A DNA stretch of 64,000 bases from Limnoperna fortunei. Its lineage: Eukaryota > Mollusca > Bivalvia > Mytilida > Modiolidae. The notes below the pieces were generated by a model. It saw only the letters and a program-made list of their open reading frames with translations. It was not told the DNA's origin and did no database searches. Positions 32,801-45,337 of this stretch are shown piece by piece. The translations under genes were made by a program, and so were the position numbers. The stretch spans positions 2,405,075 through 2,469,074 of the forward strand of contig OX104119.1 in assembly GCA_944474755.1 (NCBI GenBank), written 5' to 3'. How positions within the stretch are numbered: position 1 is the stretch's first letter; each line of letters opens with the position of its first letter.

Positions 32801-33000
32801 AGTATTTCGAGTCGGATATTTATATACATAGTAACAAACATATAACATGAGCTCTTTTGAGCTCTTTAACCGACTTAATATTTTCCAACAGAACAAATCA
32901 CAAAACATAACATGACAGCACAAGATTAACATACATATTAAGGTACATTTATACAAAGTATATAAAACAGGATGGTATTACAGATGGACAGCAGAACAAT

Positions 33001-33240
33001 ACATGCATTTTAAAACATATACTAGGAAAAGATATATTTAAGACAGCTAAGCATAAATTTAAAAACATACCAAGAAGCACTAAAACTAAAAGCAGGTAGC
33101 ATAGATACATGTAACACTACATGCATTTTAAAAACATATATTAGGAATATATTTATTTTAGAGAGCTGAGCATAAAATAAAATACAAAGTACTAATCTAA
33201 AAGCAGGTAGCATAGGAACGTATATTATAAACATATATTT
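33001..33240. repeat. 118-bp tandem duplication
   Basis: acatgcattttaaaacatat ... ctaaaagcaggtagcata occurs from 33001 and again from 33119 with small differences. It lies in the 3' region of the adjacent LINE fragment. Confidence 0.7.
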
Positions 33241-33449
33241 CCAACAACCAGAAAAAAGCACCAAAGCAGATCACAAATAAAGAAAAGCATACACAGTACA
33301 TAAAAGCATGATAAGCATAAGCATCATAAAAATACATGCTCTAAAACATATATTTAAATAGATTAATTTAAAAGCCGAACACAAACACAGCACAAAATAA
33401 AAAAGCATATAAAGCACTGTAATAAAACTAAGAATTAAGCAAGACTAGC

Positions 33450-34400
33450 CGAATAAACCAAATAAATAAATAAATAATAATCTATGGTGCAAAGTTTTCA
33501 TGAAAGAACTCGTGCTGGAATAAAGTCACACAGACTGTGATTTACATGCTGTACAAACACATTTTTGTCCCCCACATCAGCTGGCAATATAATTTTTGAA
33601 CTGTTCAAAGGAGGTCATTATTCGTGCCTCATTTGGCAGTGCATTCCACAGTCTGGCAGCCTCATACCTGAACGAGTTCTTCCCGTACCTAGTAGTTCTG
33701 GCTCTTGGAAGAACTGCTGTATTTGAATACCTAAAGTTATAAGAATTATTTTTTAAAACAATTAAATCTTGTACAAATATAGGACTTTTTTAATTTATGA
33801 TTTTAAAGGTCTCCAAGGCAATTGTTCTCATTCGTCTTGTTTTTAGAGAGGGCAATTTTGATCGTTCTAAAAGGTCATCATAGGGGCTCACTGAATCATT
33901 ATACACAAAACGTAAAGCTCTTTCCTGAATTTTTTCAATTTTGCGTGTGTTTTGTTCTGAGCAGAAATGTCAGGTAAGCGGACAGTAACTGAAATTAGAC
34001 ATAATGAAAGAGTGGTAGATAGTTAATTTTCCAAGCCGATTCAAATGGTTTCCCCTTTAGGACGTTCAATTGCCTTGCAGCCTTTTTACAAATGTTTGTT
34101 ATGTGAGAATGAAAATTTAATTTGAAGTCTAAGGTGACACCCAGCAGTTTAACCTCATCATCACAATTAATTATAATATTTTCAAGATTAAAAACAACAT
34201 TTGTATCATAGGTGTTTATTTCCAATGGCAATCGCCTGAAATTTTTCAGGATTAGACTGCATTTTATTGTTGAAAAACCATGTTATTAAAGATTTACTAT
34301 CCTCCTGCAAAGATCTAACTACAGTTTCTAATGATTGATCCGATTTTGATATTGTGTTGTCATCTGCATAATTATACAAATTACAATGGTGAACAAAGAA
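33450..34400 (-). pseudogene. LINE reverse-transcriptase fragment (3' half)
   Basis: The minus strand codes, with frameshifts, for NYADDNTISKSDQSLE (the YADD catalytic motif), then FQAIAIGNK, then the thumb segment CDDEVKLLGVTLDFKLNFHS (33995-34231), and ends with YGKNSFRYEAARLW-type sequence, NEARIMTSFEQFK, near 33600. A short aaat microsatellite at 33456-33476 may be its tail. It is a 5'-truncated, dead non-LTR element of the CR1/jockey-like group. It is the same family as 46.05-47.03 kb. Confidence 0.82.
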
Positions 34401-34410
34401 AAATATATCA

Positions 34411-34556
34411 TTTATATCGCGTAACTTTTCATCGCGCTTCTTTTAAAAAGTATCGCATTATTTCTAAAAGGATCGCGTTACTTTTTTATTTGTAAAGCGA
34501 CAATTTGCAAAAGTAACGCGATAGAAGTTATAAGTATAGCGATACTTTTTAATTTC
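34411..34556. mobile_element. MITE with cgcgttactttt motifs, copy 1
   Basis: Words atcgcgtaacttttcatcgc, ggatcgcgttactttt, aaaagtaacgcgatagaagt and tatagcgatacttttt are arranged as inverted repeats. A similar set is at 45.34-45.50 kb. It is non-coding. Confidence 0.68.
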
Positions 34557-34602
34557 ATCTCTGATTTGATTGAACAATATTTTATTCATGAATTACCGCA
34601 AT

Positions 34603-34653
34603 CGGAACATCTCTCGGCCATTTCCGTCATGGATCGGGAAAGTGACCTCGGAG
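34603..34653 (+). other. Possible first coding exon with consensus donor
   Basis: atttccgtcATGG begins a short frame, MDRESDLG, and the next base is followed by gtaagtga, a strong donor. No upstream promoter element or downstream exon could be linked. It is probably chance or the start of an unrecognised gene. Confidence 0.2.
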
Positions 34654-34678
34654 GTAAGTGATCCCCATTTTGAACTAG

Positions 34679-35640
34679 TCTGGGATCCTAACTAAATATT
34701 CTCAATACCGTAAGCGGACTTCCGGTTCGAATATACAGTCAGGTCACCAGCAATGAAAATTTTGACCGGTTTGCAACATTCGGAGTGCCTCAAAATTTAC
34801 GTCAGTATTAACTGTAACTGACGTAATTGCGATACAAAGCATTATGACGTAACGTCCGGCGTCCGGTAAACAATTTCAAATGAAAATACAGTTGATCAAA
34901 AATGTGTTTATAGTTTATGTCTCGAATATGGAAATAACTTTACAGGGATTGTTCAGTTTAAATCGAAAGCCGAAAACAAGAAGAAGGTATCTACTTTATT
35001 TAAATTGTATTCCGATAGAAATTTCCTACGGAACGAAACGCGCGAAAAGTTAGCTAAAACATGGCGTTATAAACAACCAATCAAACTGGATAGTAAACTG
35101 GGTTCTAACCTTGGGTTTATTCTGGTACCCTGACGATGATATCCTCTTTGGCCTAAGCGGCCTTCGGATATAACGTCAGGTCAGGAGCATTGGATTTCAA
35201 CGGTGAGAGCGTTGAAATTTGACGTTCGGGCATTCTCTAGACTAACCATTTTGTAATACAGATAAGTTCAAGTAGACCGAACGTATTGTGACGTCATTCT
35301 CTTTATGACGTACATTGTTTACATTTCTTAGCTGAGTTTACATTGAGATTTCAAAATTTAAACGTAAAGTTATAATGTAATTTATATTTAAGTTTTATAA
35401 AGAAAATGTATTCCCAGCTTTAATAAAAATTGACACGTGCAGATGATATTAAATGGCGTCATATTATCAACCAATGAAAATGCTTATATCGGAGGTCCTG
35501 ACCTGGTGTTATATTTGAAGTGAAGCTTGCGTCAATGAAAAATATTGCACCAGGAGACCAGGTTAACCTTGGGTTATATTTGAAAATGAAGCTTGCGTAA
35601 ATGAAAAATATTGCACCAGGGGACAAGGTTACATTTTGAA
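34679..35640 (+). repeat. Dispersed repeat R1, copy 2, with an inserted relative
   Basis: 34679-35105 matches 23404-23840 of copy 1. 35490-35640 matches its end, twice in a row (attgcaccaggagaccaggt and attgcaccaggggacaaggt). The intervening 35105-35490 resembles the 16.8-17.0 kb repeat (agttcaagtagaccgaac, ttagctgagtttacat), so one repeat appears to have inserted in another. Confidence 0.7.
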
Positions 35641-35673
35641 CTATTTTCAGTCATTTCAATGATAACCGGACAA

Positions 35674-36433
35674 CTCGGACCAAAACAGATTCGGACTAGT
35701 ACCTGTTCGGACTATCAGCAATTCGGACTATAACAAATTCGGCCTACTAATTATATTTCTTATATGACGTCCTGCTTTAGCTATGAAGACAAAGCCGTGT
35801 CAAAATTCCAATAAGTTTAGTTCGCACATGCGTAAACTGCGTGTTTTGTGTAAATGTAAAAACTGACTTACAAATGCCGTTTGTTATGTGTTATCATAAT
35901 TATCGATTCGTTATTATTAATAAATAAGTTATTTTTAGTTTGAGATTTATATGATTTAAACTACTCCCGATACATTATTTTTTTTAACAATTCTTCATTC
36001 GAATTAATATGACGTCACAATTAGAGTTCCGACGTCATATTACGCTGAACTGAAAATTTCAAACTGGAACAATGCAATTTCGTTAAGATTTCTCAATATT
36101 TTTGTTTAAAAGGTACGTACATTCAATAAAATGACGAGAATATATGTTTATATCAATTTTATTTGCTTTAACACACTGTTTTGAGATATATCGTATTAGT
36201 TTCAAAACAACAATGTTACCACTGAAAGCGTCCTCTTAGAACCGCTTCGAAATTTTAAAACATTTGTTAGACATATTAGAATCGAAATAGATTATTGCGA
36301 GCGGACTTTATGAGAATTAGAACATGGTCAGATAGCTCGGTATAAAATGAAGACAATAATCTATTTCTTAAATAGCAATTTTTAAGGTGGACAAATTAGA
36401 GTATGCAATAGTCCGAATTCGTTTTGGTCCGAG
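35674..36433. mobile_element. TIR element containing R2 copy 2
   Basis: The left end ctcggaccaaaacagattcg + gacta and the right end tagtccgaattcgttttggt + ccgag are inverted copies of about 25 bp with two mismatches. The interior 35764-36370 is the R2 repeat, while the 32.1-kb copy of R2 lacks these TIRs. The palindromic end of R2 is partly deleted here. Confidence 0.66.
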
Positions 36434-36839
36434 ATGTCACAACTTCTTTGGTGACGTTTCAGTTCATTCATTTGATTGGCTTGTCACTGACGGTTATTTC
36501 ATTGTTAATGATGACGTCAGATTGTAAACAAATACTTATCTATTAAAACGTTGTCAGAGGAGGAATTTTTTGGCCAGAGTTAGCGAATTTAAGTTTAAAA
36601 AATACAATCATCTATCCGATTTTAGTTCTGCTTCGATAAGATCTGTATAGTTGAATAATTGAATGTTAATCTTTTTCCTCGCACTAAATTTATGTGGCTG
36701 TGTAAACAGGCTAACCGTATCACATTTGGACCGATTTTCGGTCCATATTCATACATTTACCTCCGAGATTACTTTTCAACCATAGACGGAAATAACCAAG
36801 GTGATACGATTGGAAATACAGGTGGTCAAATTTCTGATA

Positions 36840-38545
36840 GCTCGAACCCGAACTCGAGACAAAATCCCCGAGACAGAAATCGACTTTAATTATTTTCGTG
36901 ATTATTAGATATAATTTTAACGAAATATTTGAAAGATATAACACGCCAATGATATTGTATTATTACGTTATTTATGCATTTTTTTTGTCCGGTAGGTTGG
37001 TATTTCGGGTATTTATTATGTAAAAGGAAATAAATTAATTAAATAAAAAATAAATAAACGCGATCATTGATCTATTAAAAGGACAGAGGGAAAAGAAAAT
37101 CCCGTTCCTTATGCCACATGCCACTTTTTATAATTAAAAATATTTAAAAAAAACTAATTCTGCAGATCATTCAATAGTTTTTAATTATACTTCCATTTGT
37201 AAATGAGGTACACAGTGTTAAAGACCAGGGTGCCGTTTCATAAAGCGATCGTTAGCTTAACGTGCACGTTATGCTAGCGATCGCTTTATGAAACGGCACC
37301 CTGGGTGCGGTTTCATAAACCGATCGCTAATTAACGTGCTCGTTATCCAATGCAATTTGAATGGGATAACGTGCACGTTAAGCTAACGATCGCTTTATGA
37401 AACGGCACCCTACGTTAATTAGCGATCGCTTTATGAAACGGCACCCTGGGAAAAACGAAAGTACAACAATAAGGCAATGGAGTGGATTGCGGTGTATTAG
37501 CTAAAGCTTTCGCTACCGACTTTTTCTTCTTTAGCTGTAAGTGGGGTCGCCTTCGACACTCACATCATGCGTATGCATTTGTTCGAATGCTTAGTAAATA
37601 ACAAGTCTGTAAACACCATGCATTTCCAAAAAAGAAAGTTCGTTTAACATCAAAATTAAACTTAGCATATATAACAATACCAAATAGAGCTATACTCCAA
37701 AGCTTAATTGTCGACTACCGAATTTGTACGATGATATGGCAAGTTAACTGCGACACGTGCGAAGATTTTTTTCCATTTGCGCCGTGTCAGCCTGCTTGAA
37801 TTTTCCTTCAACAACACAACAACAATTACCCGTTTCTTTGCATCAACAAGTGTTAGTTACATTAATTAAATAATTACACAGATGTATTTTTTAAATGGTT
37901 ATTTATTTATTTATTTGAGTTTATTTATTTATTGCAATAGTTAATGAATGCATTGAAAAAACCTATTCCGAGCATCATCTGCAGTCCAACGCTTTTTAAA
38001 ATTTTTTGCTTAGCACAAAAGAGAGTTAAGCAGCAGAGGCTTCTCGATGACTGAAAAGACCTAAACGTTGCGGGTTTTTTTCTTAGATTTACACAAGACA
38101 AAAGACAAACAGCTTTTCTGACCGTCAGTCGCTATGTTTAAAGCAACAAACAAAGCTCTACCAACATATAAAATAAAAACTTGTAAAACTACAACACAAA
38201 TAACACTAAAATGAATTTCAAGGCCTAATTATAAATTTATTATTATTATTATTCTGTTCGTTTAGTGAAGACATATCACCATGAGTTACCGGACCTGAGT
38301 AACCTCCCTTCACATCCCGGCATACCCAAAATACCGACCTACGGGACAAAAAATTGCAATATTTTCATAAATATAAGTTTTGTTATATGTTTACAATAAA
38401 CATAATAATTCAATATCAGAAGCTAGTTATATCTTTAAAATACTTTTTGTAAGAATTGTCAAATAACTAAGTAATTCATTAAAGTCGAATTCTGTTACGG
38501 GGATTTTGTCTCGGGTTCGGGTTCGGACCACCCGAAATACCGACC
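36840..38545. repeat. Widely spaced inverted repeat
   Basis: gaacccgaactcgagacaaa + atcccc at 36844 is found inverted at 38500-38525 (ggggattttgtctcgggttc). Both are followed inward by AT-rich sequence and then by tgtccggtaggttggtattt and the complement of aaataccgacctacgggaca. It could be the ends of a 1.7-kb element. The 76-codon frame at 36659-36889 runs into one arm and is not supported as a gene. Confidence 0.5.
37223..37452. mobile_element. Nested palindromic MITEs (cagggtgccgtttcataaag)
   Basis: A 78-bp near-palindrome (cagggtgccgtttcataaag cgatcg ... ctttatgaaacggcaccctg) is followed by a longer one with the same ends in which further copies are embedded. The end sequence occurs five times in 230 bp in alternating orientation. 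The stretches 37455-38290 and 38550-38975 have no recognised content. Confidence 0.8.
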
Positions 38546-38974
38546 ACATGAAATACGTGAATTGGATTGTATGGAAGGACCAAGCCTATATATATCAAAC
38601 AATGGCAAAGACAATGTCATAATTAAGTCAAAGAAAGACAACTCAAATTCTACTATGAGCCAAAAATCTCAGTTCTGATGAATTACATGTATAAATCATA
38701 ACCACTTGTAGATAGATTCCAAGCAAGGATATGGAATATGGCTTTACGAGTACATGAAAAAAATAGGAACGAAATATAGATGATAGATAACTAATAATAA
38801 TATATAAATAAACAGAACAAACATATATACAAACAAAATTGAGAAATTAACACATAATATTTTAGACATCATAATTATCATTTGTGCTTTCTAATGATAA
38901 ATGCATTAATAATATTAATTAATATTCATTTATATCCCTGTATCACTATTAATTAATTAAGAGCACTTAATCAA

Positions 38975-41520
38975 TCAATTAATTAAATCTTTTACTTCCC
39001 TTTATGAAATCATGCACAGACAGGACCAAAGTTTCATGTTGTTCATTATTACAAATTGGACTGCCATATAAAATATTGTGAATGTTAATCTCAATATTTA
39101 AAGTTGCAAATACATTCAGAAGATTTTGTCTCTGAATACTATAAGAGGGGCAATACATGAAAAAATGGCTGGGATCTTCATTTGGATGGTTACAACGAAG
39201 ACAGACAGAACTATCAGATACATGATGACATAGTAAGTATTTATTCAGATTACTCATGTTACTGGCATCATTTCGCATTTGACAGAGTATATTCTATTTT
39301 CTTTTCTATTTCCTTCATTGAAATATTCAGGACAAACCAGTACATCATATTTTTACCTTTTCTTAAAAAGTTTAATTGAGGGACTTGCTTTAATTGACTC
39401 TGGAATATTATTTCAAAGTTTAAAAATGTTGGGAATAAAACTCTTATCATAAGATACAGAATTACAATACGGAATTCTAAAATTACTCTCTGAAATAGCA
39501 TTTATCATATTATAGTTATGAATATTGACTGTAAATGGTTGTACAATATCAAGTAAATATTGTGGCGTAAAGCAGTGCAAAATCTTATATACATGTAATA
39601 ATATAAGTTTATGTTTTTCTCTTCTCTTATAAAGAGGCTCCCATCCAATTTCTTCATAAAGTTTAGTTTTAGACGAGTTTATTCTTAAACCGGTGATAAT
39701 TCTGCCTGCCTCAATTAGCACACTCTCCAATAGATTAGCTTCATAAGTTGTACAGTTACCCCATACAACATCAGCATATTCTAAAAATATTCGAATAAAT
39801 GAAAAATAAATGGCTATTAGTAATTTTCTGTTCACTTGGTATTTAAGCATTCTAAGTATATTTAAATGCTCACACGCTTTGTAATATATTTTATTTATAT
39901 GATTATTCCATTTACAGTCACTTTTGAATTCAAGACCTAAATGACAATGGGAGATCACATCTTTTACAATATTGTCTGGATTACAAAGTGGATTGGAGAA
40001 TGGTTAACTTTCTTCCTGCTAAAAAAGAGTGATTCTGTTTTATCAGGATTCAACTTTAAAGCCCATTTCTCATACCAATCATGTATAGAAGCTAAGTTAG
40101 GGTTAGCATTAAATTTATTTGCTGCTTCTATGTAGTTATTATTATTCACAATTACAAGCAGTGGTGTATCATTAGCAAAAAGTTTTATTCCACAATAAAT
40201 ACTTTCAGTAATATCGTTAATATATATTAGGAACAGAAAAGGACCAAGTACTGATCCCTGGGGAACGCCTGCATCAACCTCTTCCTACCCTGAATTAAAA
40301 CCATCAAGGATTACTTTTTGTTCTGTATTCTGTAAATAGTCAGATATCCAATTTAGCAATTTTCCTGAAATCCCCATTTTATTTAACTTATGTATAAGCC
40401 TTTTATGCCACACTCTGTCAAATGCTTTTGAAACATCATAGAATACAAATCTAATGTCTTTTCCCACATCTATATTGCTAATTAGAGTTTGATATATCTT
40501 AAGACGTTGATTAAACGTTGGGTCCTTGGGTTAAAACCCTGACTGTTGTTCTGAAATAAGGCAATGTTTAAGCATATAGTTATGTAAATGTTGAACTATA
40601 ACATTCCAGCAGCTCCAGCGTATGGTGTGTACATTTCACAACTTATACGTTATTCTAGATCCTGCGATCGGTATTCCGATTTTCTAGATCGACCCCTGTT
40701 GTTGACTGCTAAACTACTCAAACAAGGGTTTGTTGCACCTAGGTTGATGTTATCTCTCCAGAAATTCTATGGTCGTCACCATGACTTAATTGATCGTTAT
40801 GGGAAATCAGTGTCTCAAATACGATCTGACATGTTTGCGGAGTCATACGTAGTGATTCCTATTCCTGGATTTGACTTTTCCCTAGACATGACAATGAGTA
40901 ACTCGACGGGTGTCTAATTAGAGGCAGGCACTGCTTACTCGTCCGGAGCACCTGAGTGCACCCATGGTTTTTATTGGGTTCGGGTTACTCTCTTTCTGTT
41001 TTTTGTGTTTTTGGTTTTTGTGTTGCGTTTTGTCTATATCCGGATTTGTAACTGTCCCTTGACTTTTGGCTCTTGTTGTTCGGTCGGTTTTCTTTGCTAT
41101 TTTTCTATAATTTGTTCCATTACACACGTAAGAGATATTGGTCGGAAATTTGAGACATCAGATTTTGAACCCTTGTTTTTGTAAACTGGTGTTACAAGTG
41201 AGCGTTTCCAAATATAAGGAAGTCGTCCACTCTGTATTGATTGATTGAATAGTATTGTAAGTGGTTTAAAAATAGAACTTGAGATGTTACGTTTGGTGCC
41301 ACACCATCGGGACCACTTGGTGTACTAGAATTTAATATCCCTAATTGATCTCTGACCTCATCATCAGTTATCTGTAGATCAGGACATATATTTTCAGAAA
41401 TAACATGTATATTTGTATTTGGTCAATCTGGTTCTTCGTCAATATTGGAAATATCACTGAAAAATTTATTAAAGATTTTACACTACTCAGAAGGATGAAC
41501 GATGATTCTACCTTCATGCT
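38975..41520 (-). pseudogene. LINE retrotransposon, long dead copy split by an insertion
   Basis: On the minus strand: a finger region with SDVSNFRPISLTCVM near 41150; motif A FYDVSKAFDRVWHKRL (40285-40467); motif B AGVPQGSVLGP near 40240; motif C, now FANDT instead of FADDT; a thumb region (39413-40149); and a C-terminal Cys-rich segment CLRCNHPNEDPSHFFMYC (38979-39278). The order is that of CR1/jockey-group LINEs. Stops and frameshifts separate the blocks, and the catalytic Asp change means no activity. No endonuclease domain is seen at the 5' side. A Penelope-like fragment has inserted at 40602-41104. Confidence 0.85.
40602..41104 (+). mobile_element. Truncated Penelope-like element inserted in the LINE
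   Basis: The frame reads IPAAPAYGVYISQLIRYSRS, then KLLKQGFVAPRLMLSLQKFY and GRHHDLIDRYGKSVSQI, and stops at 40917. A GC-poor 3' tail follows. This is the C-terminal part of a reverse-transcriptase family that I recognise as Penelope-like. No GIY-YIG nuclease is seen in the fragment. The 6-bp repeat ctataa borders it (40596-40601 and 41105-41110), and taking it out leaves the LINE frame continuous. The fragment's frame is intact, so it is younger than the LINE. Confidence 0.7.
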
Positions 41521-42392
41521 TCAGGGGTTGGGACACTTTTTTACACTTGCTTAATTTACAAACTGACTTGGCTATCCTCTGCTATTTTCCTGGGCGATAG
41601 TTTTATCAGTTAATTGTGAAGTCAATTTCTCTCTATAATTCTATATAACATAATTTCGCCTCTCAGTTTTCTATATTTTTCCCAGTGATCCATTTTTATT
41701 ACTTTTTTGCTCTATAGTGAGCGCTATCCCTCTTTCGTATCTCTTTTCTAATATTATAAGAACAAGTTTGTCTTTGTGGAATCATATCTGTTTCAGATAA
41801 GAAGAGATGAGTGTCGGCCTTATTTAGACAAACTCAAATGTAGCTAATTTTGTGCAGAAAAAAATAATTCTTGAATTATTTTATGATTATCTTGATAATG
41901 TCATGCATTTTAAACATACAACTGGCGCAAGGAAAAATATAATGCATGCTCATTTTGAGTGGAATCTTTAAACCTTGAATTGCTTTACTGATATTTTAAA
42001 CTGAATCTTGGTACTTTCACATTAAAGCATAGGTTTAAAAGTACAACCTTGATAGCATTTTGCTTTAAAGTCAATGTATGCTGGTATGTCATTGAACAAT
42101 AAACAAAGTTTCCAGTTTTCAACTATTTTTAAACCTTCACGAAAAATAAATGCAATACATCGTTGACTATTCAGCATTATTTTTTTAGAACATTTTCTTA
42201 ATAATTTTTTTTAAAAATTATCTGCAGAACCATGTCAATCTGTAATGACATTTTCAGCTAGAAATTCTTTTGGCTTTCAATCGTCGTCGAAACTGTGAAA
42301 AAAAGATGACCAGTAAAAATATACAAAAATGATAAAGATGCGGACTTAATGAATACAGACTTCAATTATAATTGGTACTAGTAGGCGTTGCT
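41520..42392. other. No recognised gene; possible LINE 5' remnant
   Basis: The first few hundred bases may still be LINE sequence but no domain is legible. The rest is AT-rich with no recognised feature. Confidence 0.35.
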
Positions 42393-42659
42393 TGTTTGTT
42401 TGTTTGTTTGAGGTTGTTTAACGCCACTTTCAGCAATTTTTCAGCTATATCATGGCGTCCAGTTTTTATTGGGGGAGGAAGCCATAGTACCCGGAGAAAA
42501 CCCCGGACCTGTGGTAGGAAAACTGGCAATCCTTGTCAATTAAGATTGGAGTCGAGAACACACTGCCTGCAGTGAGAATCGAATCCGCAATCTCAGTGTT
42601 GACAGACCACGTGATCAACAGTAGACGAACTACCTTTACCCCTCGGCCACCGAAGCCCC
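42393..42659 (-). mobile_element. tRNA-derived SINE with TSD
   Basis: The plus strand starts with repeated gttt and ends with taccttacccctcggccacc + gaagccc, which is the complement of the tRNA-like head. The body has cgccactttcagcaattttt, gcgtccagtttttattgggg and cagtgagaatcgaatccgca (B box, complement). Direct repeats taggcgttgct (42382-42392) and taggtgttgct (42660-42670) flank it. It is a recent copy. Confidence 0.9.
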
Positions 42660-42670
42660 TAGGTGTTGCT

Positions 42671-43109
42671 GTGGTATTATTTGTTTATATATAAAAACTA
42701 ATAGAAAGCAATTCAGAATTTTAGCATCCTTATTTGACTAGCAGTGATCAAAACATTAATGAACAATAACATAAAAATCAGTTAATACAGATGACAGAGG
42801 ACTGTGCCAAATTGTTAAACAAGATTGCAAATTAATAAAAAAAATTAATGTTCATTGTTTGTTTATTGCTACATCAAAATTAAGAATATTAAGTCAAATT
42901 GTTTCAGCAAAAAGTGGACTCCAAATATACTAAAGAAGAGGAAACTATTAATTCGGACTTTTTTTGACAGTGCACTAAAACACAACTCTATTTACTGTAT
43001 TTCAACCACTTGTCAACTGAAACTCAAGCATTATAAATGGTAACGCAACATACATCAACTAAAACTCGACCTACTATCAACCATAATACAACATACAACA
43101 ACTATATTT
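42671..43109. other. No recognised gene
   Basis: AT-rich; the 62-codon frame at 42855 has no support. Confidence 0.35.
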
Positions 43110-43270
43110 CAAAGTACACTGACCCAATTTCAACGTTCAATATAATTTCAACGTTGATCTGCCAATGTTGATACAACGTCATATTTTCTAATCAAACCTA
43201 CTTTTAAATGTTGATTCAATGTGAGGTCGGACGTTGATTCAATGTTGAAACAACGTTGTGCCCTCCGGGA
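43110..43270. mobile_element. caacgttg-rich MITE remnant
   Basis: Repeated inverted words (ttcaacgttgatctgcc, gttgatacaacgtcat, gacgttgattcaatgttgaa, acaacgttgtgccctccggg) resemble the widespread family ending in gccctccggga. Ends are worn and no TSD is visible. Confidence 0.6.
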
Positions 43271-43931
43271 TCCTTTTTCTCGAGTAAAATGTTTCGAAAG
43301 AGCTATATTAATTTTTTTATTTAATTGTTTTCATAAGTTTAACGTTAAAACAAATAAGTATACCTAGTCTAAAAGTGAAATAATAATCTAAATATTTACA
43401 CAGGACAATGGTAGAATGGGGTACGGAGTAATTTGTGTAACCCGTACCCGTATCCGTATCTAAATTTGCCGTACGCAAAATATATTTTTTGTGTAATAAA
43501 TAGTCTCGATCATCTAGACGCTTAATTGCATTTGTGCGTCTGGATTCATTTCTATATTGAACTCGTTACCATTACGCCCAAAACTGGGCGTAATTTTTGA
43601 TTGGATGATATTTTTATTGTCTAAAAACTTACTTCCATTCATATCAACAAGTGTATAAAAAGTGGTACCAAAGTTTACATTTGAATATTTTTATAAAATA
43701 TTACTTTATTAATTAATTATACAAATATGATTGTTATGCATAATCAAGAGAGAATCTTACTGTGACGTCATTTTATAAGTATAGACATGTTTGCATGGTT
43801 TTCCTGGTCTAACAATAGGACACTAAAAATAGAATCATTGTTTTGTCTCCACCTATTGTTAGCGAAATTACCACAAGGTGATCCCAGACGTTATTATATA
43901 TGCGTCTGGGTGATCGAGACTATGTAATAAA

Positions 43932-44113
43932 GTCTGGGATCCTGACTAAATATTCTCAAAACCGCAAGCGGACTTCCATTCCGAATATACAGTCAGGTCA
44001 CCAGCAATGAATCCGGTCAAAATTTTGACCGGTTTGCAACATTCGGAATGCCTCAAAATTTACGTCAGTAATAACTGTAACTGGCGTAATTCCGATACAA
44101 AGCATTATGAAAG
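43932..44113 (+). repeat. Dispersed repeat R1, copy 3 (truncated)
   Basis: gtctgggatcctgactaaat, tacagtcaggtcaccagcaa and aattttgaccggtttg match the first 180 bp of copies 1 and 2. It then breaks into unrelated AT-rich sequence that continues to 44485 without recognised content. Confidence 0.8.
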
Positions 44114-44484
44114 ATTGTTTGTGGGTTGATTCTCATCATTTTTCAGGTTATAGCTTTTTTTTATTTCACGATATGTTATAATATTTTATTTATATATTAA
44201 TTTTTTATGGCGTAAAATGCATTCGTAAAATGTGTAACCCGACATGACAAATTAAGCATTCAAGTACCGTGTTCATTGTTTATGACTGGCCGTCCCGTGA
44301 TAATAGCAGTTTATATTCGTGTCCACTTTCTTTCATTTTATCTAGATAAATTTTCATCGAAGGTTATTTCGCGCCATGTTCAGGTATATGTAATGTACGA
44401 GTAATAATCCTCCTGCAATATAAATTGGAGGATATCTACCTTTTTAATAACACTAAATGAACATATATTTAAATGAAAAATTTA

Positions 44485-44800
44485 GATTGAAATGTATGAC
44501 CCCCACTATAACTTGTATAAGGTCGGTGAGGGTAGATATGACGTACGTATGTTGTTGATTGTGCAATACATTGAGATTTATGACCCCTACTATAAGGTCG
44601 TGGAGGGTAGATATGACGTATGTTGTTGTGCTATACCTTGAAATTTATGACCCCACTATAGGGTCGTTAAGGGTATTGCTATGACATATGTTGTTGTGCA
44701 ATACTTTGAGATTTATGACCCACACTATAAGGTCGTTGAGGGTATTATGAAGTATGTTGTTGTGCAATACCTTGAGATTTATGACCCCACTACGATTCCC
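44485..44800. repeat. 67-bp minisatellite, 4-5 units
   Basis: tatgacccc + actataaggtcgttgagggt + atgttgttgtgcaatac repeats with starts near 44494, 44579, 44647, 44713 and 44780. The first unit is longer. The minus-strand 90-codon frame simply repeats INLKVLHNNI and is not supported as a gene. 44800-45335 is AT-rich without recognised content. Confidence 0.85.
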
Positions 44801-45337
44801 TATATTTACCAATGAAGAGCAATAAACAAAGTGTGTAAAATAATTGTATCGAGAATAATGTGTGTTTAGGAAAATTATATTTAATAAGTCAATCAATTTG
44901 ACGTTTAAAGAAATCAATGTGTTACTTATAAATATTCAGCTTGCGACGTTATTTAGTTTAAATCAATATGATAAGTTTGATGTAAATGTGTTATTCCATG
45001 AAATTTTTCTATAAAAACACTTACACAATAAATTTCTATCAAATATACACATTTCTAACAAAATAATAAAAAGCTAATGCTAAACATAGTGTAATACTGT
45101 ATTTAAGTATGCATAGGGATTGTATACATAATTTTGCTAGTTTCGGTTACACATTTTACTCCATTTTATATTGAGTCTTCAAAGTTAACAACAAAATACT
45201 TTAATGAAAGCAAAAAAAAATCTTTTATTTCCTTTATTATTATACATAATTCTATCTTAATACTAAAACTTATGTTTACAAGTCACTTAATAATGATTTT
45301 ATTACCGATATGTTTTGGGTACGGCAAATTTGGGTAC

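Noticed and set aside
36659..36889. 76-codon frame as a gene
   Set aside because: It runs into one arm of an inverted repeat and has no homologue that I recognise.
43320..43920. Possible gene near 43.3-43.9 kb
   Set aside because: Pairs of words such as agacgcttaattgc and gacgcatatataata hint at a repeat, but no open exon or TIR could be established.
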